A DNA stretch of 64,000 bases from Cellvibrio sp. PSBB006 (lineage in GTDB: Bacteria; Pseudomonadota; Gammaproteobacteria; Pseudomonadales; Cellvibrionaceae), in NCBI RefSeq assembly GCF_002162135.1, contig NZ_CP021382.1:992001-1056000 (forward strand), read 5' to 3'. Each line of letters opens with the position of its first letter. The stretch's first letter is position 1. Made by a program: the position numbers and the translations under genes. Shown piece by piece: positions 19,796 to 26,984 of the stretch. Under the pieces are notes generated by a model. The model saw nothing but the letters and a program-made list of their open reading frames with translations. It was not told where the DNA came from and made no database searches.

Positions 19796-22738
19796 TTAGA
19801 AATTCATGGAAACGCCGAGCGTTATGCGTCTCGGAATCGGGAATACCCCATTCGGTGCTTCCGGGTCCTGGCTTAAAGTGCCGCTGGGCGTAATGGTAAT
19901 CAGATTCTCGGCATTCAAGTACACACGTGCGCTTTCGAAACCAAAATTCTCAAAGGTATAACCGATAGAAAGATTTCTTAATTTTAGATAGGAGGCTGAC
20001 TCCCAGTAAAAACTGGATTCACGCCCCTCGTTGTTATTATCTATAAGAGTCAATGCGGGCACATCGGTTTCACTGTTTTCAGGTGTCCAGGCATCCAATG
20101 TTCTGTCACCGTAGTTTGAACCAATGTTTAGCGAGGTAAAGTCGGTAAATAGTCTCCAGTGATTTTTAATTTGACCACCATGAACCCCCTGCCAGAACAT
20201 ATTGAAGTCCCACTTTTTGTAGGTCACATTGAAATTCATGCCATAGATAAAATCGGGATCAGTGGTTGCAAAAAAGTCCTGATCTTGATCATTAATGACA
20301 CCATCATTATTCAGATCTTTATAGCGTATGCGCCCTAACCCAGCGCCAGCCTGCTGGGCGTGATCATCTATTTCTTCCTGACTCTGAAAGAGTCCATCCG
20401 CGACATAGCCGTAAACAGAGTTAATCGATTCACCCAGAATGGTTTTATCCTGACCGTTACCACCAAATGAGTTTACGACTGCCGCAGGTAAATCCACTAC
20501 CTTATTTTTTGCCGTGGAAATGTTGCCGGATATATCCAGCCCAACGACCCCGAGCCCGGACACGTCGAACTCATCAATGTAACCAAGCATTAATTCCACG
20601 CCAGTGTTATCAATAGTGCCGCCATTAACAATCATCTGCGCACCCTCGCCCTCTGCGGCAAGTGGTTGAGTGGTCGTCAGAATATCTTCTGTGCGTTTTT
20701 CAAACCAATCGATGCTACCGTAAACCCGGCTACTGAACAGGTCAAAATCCACACCAAAGTTTGTTTGGGTAGATGTTTCCCATTTTAAATCAGGGTTGCC
20801 GGTTTGAATTTTGGCAAAACCGGAGGGTAAAACGCCCTGATCAACCCCATGCAGATCATATGCAGTTCCTTCGTCTTGCTCATTGGTAAATAGGGAGGGC
20901 GTCGCATAGCGAGACTCATAAATCGTTGCAATAGCCCGCGTATTGATCTCTTGATTTCCATTTTGCCCCCAGCTAGCACGCAGCTTTAATTCATTAATGG
21001 CATCGATTGAAAAGAAAGATTCTTCACTGATGCGCCAACCGGCAGATATTGCAGGGAAATTACCCCATTGATTGTTCTCACCAAAACGCGAGGAGCCATC
21101 GCGACGGACTGTCACTGATGCCAGATACCGAGCATCGTAATCATAATCAAGCTTGGTAAAGTAGGATTTTAAAGTCCATTCGGTACCTGAGCCGGCTGTG
21201 GAAACACCACTTGTACCCTGCGAAAGATAGGCATAATCACGATCCTGCGAAGCAAAACCAGATGCCGTTCCGCTGAAAAATTCACTTTCAAAATCGACGG
21301 TTTCGGTTCCGATCAATAAATCAAAACCATGCAGATCGCCAAGCACAAAGCTGTATTTCGCAGTACTTGACCAGATGGTGCTTTTATTCCAATCATCCGA
21401 TACAGTCAAACGATCATCAAATTGCAAGCTGCCCGCCGTGAACGCTTTGGTGAAATTGCGAAATTTAAATTGGCCGTAGTTAATACCGTAACTGGAACGC
21501 AGAACAAGATTATCAACCGGGCTTGCCTCAATATAAATATTACCCAGAATTTTGTTAAAACGACTCACATTATCACGGTTCATCGCAATAATCCGCACCG
21601 GGTTATCACGGTCAGTGATACCCGCTGCAGGACCACCCCAGCCCATGCCATCTTCTGTACGCACCGGCACGATTGACTGCTGTTCAATAGCCAACCCCAA
21701 AATATTTCCAGCTAAATCATTAACCAAATTTTGCTCTTGGTTAGTAATGGTAAAGTTTTCACCGACCTTAATCTTGCCATCCAAAAATAATTGCTCGGAG
21801 TTCAGACGCGCAGACAAGCGTTCAAATTTCGAACCGTCAACAATACCCTCACGATTGAAGAAGCCAACTGAACCAAAGATTTGTGTGTCCTCATCAGCAC
21901 TGGAAAGGGATAGATTAATATCTTCAGTAGTGGATGAGCGTGTTACTTCGTTAAACCAGTTGGTGTTCGCTGGACGCATCGTTTGCGCACCATCAATGAA
22001 CGTTGGAAGAATGATGGAATAAAGCTCAGGATTGGAGAAATCACCGTTCCAGTCGTAGCTATAGAGCGAGCTGGCGTTATTGGGGTTTGATCCATCGCTC
22101 ACTGCTGCGCGCCAAACAACCTCAGCGCGTTGCTGAGTGGTTAATGGATTAAGGTCGTAATCAAAATCCTCATGGGATTGATTTACCTTCAAATCAAATC
22201 GAGTTCCTTGTTGCCCTTTTTTGGTAGTAATAATAATTACACCGTTGGCTGCACGCGCTCCATAAATGCTGGCCGATGCAGCATCGCGCAAAACAGAAAC
22301 CGATTCTATGTCATTGGAATTAAGCTCATGCATACCCGAGTTGGTCGGAACGCCATCAATGACATAGAGCGGATCATTGTAACCAAGTACACCTAACCCC
22401 TGACCACGGATACGCACAGTGGCGTTGGAACTTGGGCTTCCGTTGGTTGTAATTTGAACTCCAGGAATACGCCCCTGAAGATTTTGCATCAGGTTACCCG
22501 AGGATTTATCAACAACATCATCTAACTCAACTTTTGCCACTGCACCGGTAATGTCTTGTTTTTTAGACGTGCTATATCCGACAACCACTACCTCTTCAAC
22601 TTGTTGACTACCCGCAGGATCGGAAACATCTTTGGCCCCTGCCTGAAGATTGCCGTTGGCAACCTCTTCCGCCGCATTGACAGCAGAGGTATGTACGGCA
22701 CAAAAGAGAGCACTTAAGACAAACAATTTTTTATTCAT
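19796..22738 (-). CDS. SusC/RagA-family TonB-dependent outer-membrane transporter
   Basis: A 980-residue TonB-linked receptor. After a signal peptide (~1-22) comes a short spacer and the SusC-type box VEEVVVVGYSTSKKQDITGA at about residue 48. The plug follows (GRIPGVQITTNGSPSSNATV, DPLYVIDGVP, SVLRDAASASIYGARAANGV), which are SusC/RagA hallmarks. The barrel ends in RRITLGVSMNF with the terminal aromatic. The ~80-100-residue carboxypeptidase-regulatory-like domain that most Bacteroidota SusC proteins carry before the TonB box is absent. The protein would import fructo-oligosaccharides with SusD. It is the first gene of the operon, with AATAATGAGG as ribosome-binding site, and faces a 476-bp AT-rich divergent control region. 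Confidence 0.95.
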   Translation of the reverse strand: MNKKLFVLSALFCAVHTSAVNAAEEVANGNLQAGAKDVSDPAGSQQVEEVVVVGYSTSKKQDITGAVAKVELDDVVDKSSGNLMQNLQGRIPGVQITTNGSPSSNATVRIRGQGLGVLGYNDPLYVIDGVPTNSGMHELNSNDIESVSVLRDAASASIYGARAANGVIIITTKKGQQGTRFDLKVNQSHEDFDYDLNPLTTQQRAEVVWRAAVSDGSNPNNASSLYSYDWNGDFSNPELYSIILPTFIDGAQTMRPANTNWFNEVTRSSTTEDINLSLSSADEDTQIFGSVGFFNREGIVDGSKFERLSARLNSEQLFLDGKIKVGENFTITNQEQNLVNDLAGNILGLAIEQQSIVPVRTEDGMGWGGPAAGITDRDNPVRIIAMNRDNVSRFNKILGNIYIEASPVDNLVLRSSYGINYGQFKFRNFTKAFTAGSLQFDDRLTVSDDWNKSTIWSSTAKYSFVLGDLHGFDLLIGTETVDFESEFFSGTASGFASQDRDYAYLSQGTSGVSTAGSGTEWTLKSYFTKLDYDYDARYLASVTVRRDGSSRFGENNQWGNFPAISAGWRISEESFFSIDAINELKLRASWGQNGNQEINTRAIATIYESRYATPSLFTNEQDEGTAYDLHGVDQGVLPSGFAKIQTGNPDLKWETSTQTNFGVDFDLFSSRVYGSIDWFEKRTEDILTTTQPLAAEGEGAQMIVNGGTIDNTGVELMLGYIDEFDVSGLGVVGLDISGNISTAKNKVVDLPAAVVNSFGGNGQDKTILGESINSVYGYVADGLFQSQEEIDDHAQQAGAGLGRIRYKDLNNDGVINDQDQDFFATTDPDFIYGMNFNVTYKKWDFNMFWQGVHGGQIKNHWRLFTDFTSLNIGSNYGDRTLDAWTPENSETDVPALTLIDNNNEGRESSFYWESASYLKLRNLSIGYTFENFGFESARVYLNAENLITITPSGTLSQDPEAPNGVFPIPRRITLGVSMNF

Positions 22739-23214
22739 AGTTAAGCCTCATTATTTTCATTTCTAATATTTATATTTTGAATGCATTAGCTTTTTTGCGG
22801 CGAGATATCAACCCAGTGATGCTTTATTCTTATAAAAGACGCAGGAACAGAATCCACCCATCGCTTCAACTGCACTTCCAACCAAATATATAACACTGAT
22901 TAATTTATTAAAAGCATATATTTCTATGTTTTATAGAAAAATCTTAAGATCGCTTATCATGAGCAATGACAATACAATTAACATATTGATTTTTAATATG
23001 TTTTATATAAAAGATGACAGCAAATCAACAAAGATCAATTAATTACATTGATTTATGTTTTAAGCTATATAAAAATAGAATGGAGCTGATAATGCAAAAA
23101 TAAGTGATGAGAAAGATAGTCACAACATGATGATTTGCTACCTTGAAAGACAAATAATAAACAGTGTTACTTAGTTACCCACTTATGGGTAACAAAATCT
23201 TTAGAGGAAAAATA
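22739..23214. promoter_or_regulatory. Divergent AT-rich control region between susC and fructokinase
   Basis: This 476-bp gene-free region is far more AT-rich than its surroundings. It holds three inverted repeats: AACATATT/AATATGTT at 22980-23002 (spacer 7), ATCAAT/ATTGAT at 23034-23052 (spacer 7), and GTTACCC/GGGTAAC at 23174-23193 (spacer 6). Promoters for susC (minus) and the kinase (plus) must lie here. Which dyad binds the locus regulator is unknown. Confidence 0.55.
23174..23193. promoter_or_regulatory. Inverted repeat GTTACCC-N6-GGGTAAC upstream of fructokinase
   Basis: A perfect 7-bp dyad 21 bp before the fructokinase start codon at 23215. The size and place suit a repressor operator of about 20 bp. 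The cognate regulator could be the ROK protein encoded at 24321, but this is inference. Confidence 0.45.
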
Positions 23215-24150
23215 ATGATTGCGGTAATTGGTGAAAATATCGTCGACTTTCTGCCTCATACAGATGGGAGTTATCGCCCCCACCTTGGCGGATCACCTTT
23301 CAACGTTGCCATCGGAATTGGCAAGCAAGCGGTTGCCTGTAGCTACCTGTCCACTCTGTCGAGCGATAGGTTTGGCGATGCCTTTCTACATTATCTAACG
23401 GAAAATAATGTCATCTACGGCGCGAATTTCAGGTCTAACAACCCGTCATCTATCGCCATCGTTTCTCTCGATAAGCTCGGACAACCGCACTACAGCATTT
23501 ATCGCGAGAAGGTTGCCGATCGAGACACCTCGGCCGAACAGTTAAAACAAAGTATTCCCATAGGTACCCGGATTTTGCATACCGGTTCTCTGGCGCTGGA
23601 GCCAAACGATCTTATCCGCCTCCTCGACGTATTAGAGTTTTCCAAAATACGTGGGATAAAAATTAGTGTTGATATCAATGTGCGCATTAATTTTGTTTCT
23701 GACAAAACAGCATACATTGACGGTATTCGTAAAATTATTCCGCTATGTGATTACCTGAAAGCCAGTGATGAAGATCTGTCCCTTCTTTATCCAGATGTCA
23801 ACCCAACAGTTGCTGCGAATCACCTGGCTCAACAAATGCGCAATGGCATTTTTGCGTATACAGAAGGCGCCAAAGGCGCGCGCATTATTAGCCCGTCGGT
23901 GGACCTCGCTTTGCCCGTTGTTACGCCAGCTGTCTTTGGTGATACCGTCGGCGCTGGTGACACTTTTTATGCCACACTGCTCGCCTACCTGTGGGAATTT
24001 AATCTGGACAAGCTGCCTGCCAGCGAATTAGAGAGTGCCAGCTTAATGTCAGCACTTAAGCATGCCGTTATGGCTGCCAGTATCAATGTTTCGCGCCACG
24101 GCTGCGCGCCCCCAACCCGACAAGAACTTCAGATGGCCCTGAACAGCTGA
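23215..24150 (+). CDS. PfkB-family carbohydrate kinase, probable fructokinase
   Basis: A 311-residue kinase from the ATG at 23215, which has AGAGGAAAA upstream; the open frame to 23164 crosses the GTTACCC dyad and is not used. Family motifs are the N-terminal MIAVIGENIVDFLP, the first signature LGGSPFNVAIGIGKQA and the second signature DTVGAGDTFYATLLAYL, whose Asp is the catalytic base. Sequence style (GGSPFNVA, ending in GCAPPTRQEL) matches fructokinases. It would phosphorylate imported fructose to fructose 6-phosphate in the cytoplasm. It is divergent from the susC operon and followed by the ROK regulator on the same strand, placing it in the fructan locus. Confidence 0.9.
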   Translation: MIAVIGENIVDFLPHTDGSYRPHLGGSPFNVAIGIGKQAVACSYLSTLSSDRFGDAFLHYLTENNVIYGANFRSNNPSSIAIVSLDKLGQPHYSIYREKVADRDTSAEQLKQSIPIGTRILHTGSLALEPNDLIRLLDVLEFSKIRGIKISVDINVRINFVSDKTAYIDGIRKIIPLCDYLKASDEDLSLLYPDVNPTVAANHLAQQMRNGIFAYTEGAKGARIISPSVDLALPVVTPAVFGDTVGAGDTFYATLLAYLWEFNLDKLPASELESASLMSALKHAVMAASINVSRHGCAPPTRQELQMALNS

Positions 24151-24251
24151 GTGCATTCATCCTTTGGATGAAAAAAAATTCCAGAATCCACTGCATTTTT
24201 TGAGGTGGCGCTATTGTTCACGTTGGTTTATGCTCTAGCAAAAAGAGGGTC

Positions 24252-24272
24252 TTAAAACGATCGTCGTTTTAA
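24252..24272. promoter_or_regulatory. 21-bp palindrome upstream of the ROK regulator gene
   Basis: TTAAAACGA and TCGTTTTAA form a perfect 9-bp inverted repeat around TCG, 48 bp before the ROK start codon. Position and symmetry suggest an autoregulatory operator. It is not related in sequence to the dyad in front of the fructokinase. Confidence 0.5.
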
Positions 24273-24320
24273 AAATTCTCTTGTCGCAGCATAATCATCT
24301 TTAGCTAAAGTGAACTCAGT

Positions 24321-25538
24321 ATGGGACAAGGCAGTAATTCCTCAACCGTCCGCCAATACAACGAGCGGGTTGTCATCTCGGCTCTCAGAAAAGCAGGTGC
24401 AGCATCTAAAGCAGACTTATCGCGTTTGATGGGTCTCACCTTACCCGCATTAACCCGTATTGTTGATGAGCTGGAAGAGCGCGGGCTTATCGAAAAATCC
24501 GGCCGCCGTTCACACGGTGTCGGACAACCGTCAAACCTTTATCAAATTAATGACGATGGTCTTTACTCGGTAGGTATTAAACTGGGGCGTCAAAATATAG
24601 AATTTGTGCTGGCGAATTTCTCAGGCAATATTCTTGAAAAAAAAATTAGCCTTTATGATTCACCATCGCCCACCGAACTCCTCGATACAATTCAACAAGG
24701 TGTCGAGTTGATGACCAACAAGCTCGATGAAACACAACTTGCTAAATTTGTTGGAGTTGGTATTGCCATGCCCTGGTTTATGGGAAAATGGGCTGCGCAA
24801 AAAGAAATGGCTGCAGATATCGCAGCGCTATGGGATGATTTTGATTTTGCCAAGGCAATTGAAGAGCGAATAAAATATCCAATATTTTTTGAAAATGATT
24901 GTTCGGCCGCCGCAGCCGCAGAGCTTTATTTTGGGAACGGCAAACCTTTTAAACATTTTTTATACATTTACATTGGAACTTTCGTGGGCGGTGGCTTGGT
25001 GCTAAACGGGGATTTGGAGCGAGGCATTCACAGTAATGCCGCTTGCCTGGCTTCCATCCCGGTTCCCGGCTCATCGTTAAGCAGTGTCAAAAATGATGGG
25101 AAATGGGACACACTAGCCAGCCGGGCATCAATTACCACACTATTGGCACACTTAAATTTCCATCGTGTCAATATCAGCAACATTTCCGAGCTACCCAAGG
25201 TGATCGATGAAAACCGCTCACTGATTCATGAATGGATGGTTGACTGTGCAGACAGTCTGGTCTTCACCATTTTGTCCAGCATCGGATTTTTAGATTTGGA
25301 AACCGTGATTATAGATTCCGAGCTGCCATCCTATTTACTCAGCGAACTGGTCAGCATGACCCGCCGCCGGTTGGATAACCAGGAACAGAAAAATTTATTC
25401 ATTCCGCAGCTTCAGCAAGGCAGTTTAGGTGAAGACGCCATTGCCATAGGTGGTGCCATTTTACCGCTTTACTCTCACTTCGCCCCCGATAGAACAGTAC
25501 TACTGAAGGGTGGCGTGCCTGATCGATTGTCTAACTAA
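24321..25538 (+). CDS. ROK-family transcriptional regulator of the fructan locus
   Basis: A 405-residue protein with an N-terminal winged helix-turn-helix (VISALRKAGAASKADLSRLM, LTLPALTRIVDELEERGLIE) followed by a ROK sugar-sensing domain from about residue 85. The ROK domain shows FVGVGIAMPW and FFENDCSAAAAAELYFG, matching the substrate region of NagC/Mlc-like regulators. The kinase-type ATP loop is degenerate (VGIKLGRQNIEFVLANFSG) and the usual CxCGxxGCxE zinc motif is missing, consistent with a non-catalytic sensor. It likely responds to fructose or a phosphorylated derivative and controls the divergent operons. This use of a ROK protein differs from the hybrid two-component systems that govern fructan loci in Bacteroides. 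Confidence 0.87.
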   Translation: MGQGSNSSTVRQYNERVVISALRKAGAASKADLSRLMGLTLPALTRIVDELEERGLIEKSGRRSHGVGQPSNLYQINDDGLYSVGIKLGRQNIEFVLANFSGNILEKKISLYDSPSPTELLDTIQQGVELMTNKLDETQLAKFVGVGIAMPWFMGKWAAQKEMAADIAALWDDFDFAKAIEERIKYPIFFENDCSAAAAAELYFGNGKPFKHFLYIYIGTFVGGGLVLNGDLERGIHSNAACLASIPVPGSSLSSVKNDGKWDTLASRASITTLLAHLNFHRVNISNISELPKVIDENRSLIHEWMVDCADSLVFTILSSIGFLDLETVIIDSELPSYLLSELVSMTRRRLDNQEQKNLFIPQLQQGSLGEDAIAIGGAILPLYSHFAPDRTVLLKGGVPDRLSN

Positions 25539-25552
25539 CGCACATCTTAGAC

Positions 25553-25583
25553 AAAAAAGCGGCTCAATTTGAGCCGCTTTTTT
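25553..25583. terminator. Bidirectional terminator between ROK regulator and sugar porter
   Basis: GCGGCTCA and TGAGCCGC arms around a short loop, flanked by AAAAAA and TTTTTT. It lies 14 bp after the regulator stop codon and 15 bp from the convergent porter gene. Confidence 0.93.
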
Positions 25584-25598
25584 CGCATCAAATTTCTA

Positions 25599-26930
25599 TC
25601 AGGAATCTGCAATTGGATGCTTATCCGACATATCTTCAGAAATTGATTCAAGCGTTCGCCCATTTGTTTCCGGCATCATAAACAGCACAAATAACAACTG
25701 CAGCACCATCATGCCTGCAAAGAATAGAAAAATAATATAGGGTTTGAACTCACTCAGAAAGTAAGGCATTAGTAGCGCAATCAGCGCAGCAAATACCCAG
25801 TGTGTTCCCGACCCCAAAGATTGACCCTTAGCACGTGCGCTATTGGGAAATATTTCAGCAATAAATACCCAAATAACAGCACCCTGCCCCACTGCATGGG
25901 ATGCGATAAAGAGGAAAACAAAAAACACTACCAGCATGCCACCAATATCTGAATAAAATGCCCACGACACGACGCTCAGCGAAATGATATAACCGATTGA
26001 TCCGATCAGCATCAATGATTTCCGACCCGCCTTATCAATCAGATACAAACCCAGCATGGTAAATATTAAGTTGGCAATACCAACACCAGCTGTAGATATT
26101 AATGAAGAGGCATTATCTAACCCTGCCAATGAAAAAACTCGAGGGGCGAAATATATAATAAAATTAATTCCCGAGAGTTGGTTGAAGAAGGCAATTAAAA
26201 AGGCCAACACTATCGGAAGATTGTATTTGCCAGAGAATAAGCTCTCCCCTTTCGAAGACACTTTGGTTTTTCGAATATCAGCAACCAGCTTGTCCACATC
26301 CTGCTCTTCCATCAAAGCCAATACTTTCCTCGCAGAAACCTCATCATTTTTATGTAATAACAGCCATCTGGGGCTTTCCTGAACCTTGATTACCAGAAAC
26401 AGGAAAATCGCTGCGGGAATTACCTCGACACCTAGCATCCAACGCCAAGCGTCTGCACCGATACCCGACAACAAATAGTTTGATAAAAACGCTACCAAAA
26501 TGCCGAATACTATTTGAAATTGGTACATAGCAACCAAACGGCCGCGATACTTCGCCGGCGCAATTTCGGAAATATAGGCCGGTACCGCGATTGAGGAGGC
26601 ACCGACACCCAGCCCACCCAAAAAACGTAATATCGAAAAAGTGTAGGGGTCAGCAGCAATCGCTGACCCCAAAGCGGAGACAATGTATAGGATACCGATA
26701 CCAATCAGTGTTGCTTTACGGCCATACTTATCGCACGGAATACCGCCCAAAAGTGCGCCTATTACAGTACCCCAGAGCGCCGACGACATAATAAACATGC
26801 CATGAAAAAGGGGGCTGGTTTGCCATAAGGCCTGTATAGGTTGATCGGCACCGGAAATGACCGCCGTATCAAACCCAAAAAGAAATCCGGCCACGGCAAC
26901 TGTGACAGCCCAAAATATAATGTTTTTCAT
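25599..26930 (-). CDS. MFS sugar porter, probable fructose/sucrose importer
   Basis: A 443-residue inner-membrane transporter with twelve predicted helices. Sugar-porter signatures are FGFDTAVISGADQPI in helix 1, GGIPCDKYGRKATL between helices 2 and 3, RFLGGLGVGASSIAVPAYI in helix 4, VQESPRWLLL before the central loop, and MPETNGRTLE after helix 12. The proton-linked subfamily imports hexoses, pentoses or disaccharides. In this context fructose, or short fructosides, is the likely substrate. The gene is preceded by the minus-strand GH32 lipoprotein gene 54 bp upstream, so both may be co-transcribed (GH32 first). Its ribosome-binding site reads ACGAGG, close to that of its neighbours. Confidence 0.9.
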   Translation of the reverse strand: MKNIIFWAVTVAVAGFLFGFDTAVISGADQPIQALWQTSPLFHGMFIMSSALWGTVIGALLGGIPCDKYGRKATLIGIGILYIVSALGSAIAADPYTFSILRFLGGLGVGASSIAVPAYISEIAPAKYRGRLVAMYQFQIVFGILVAFLSNYLLSGIGADAWRWMLGVEVIPAAIFLFLVIKVQESPRWLLLHKNDEVSARKVLALMEEQDVDKLVADIRKTKVSSKGESLFSGKYNLPIVLAFLIAFFNQLSGINFIIYFAPRVFSLAGLDNASSLISTAGVGIANLIFTMLGLYLIDKAGRKSLMLIGSIGYIISLSVVSWAFYSDIGGMLVVFFVFLFIASHAVGQGAVIWVFIAEIFPNSARAKGQSLGSGTHWVFAALIALLMPYFLSEFKPYIIFLFFAGMMVLQLLFVLFMMPETNGRTLESISEDMSDKHPIADS

Positions 26931-26984
26931 AAAACCTCGTTTATTACTTTTATAATTTAACTGTAGTCGTCGATAAGTTAAATA

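Noticed and set aside
24156..24172. TTCATCC-TTT-GGATGAA hairpin after the fructokinase as a terminator
   Set aside because: On the fructokinase strand it is followed by A residues, not T residues, and no minus-strand gene ends there.
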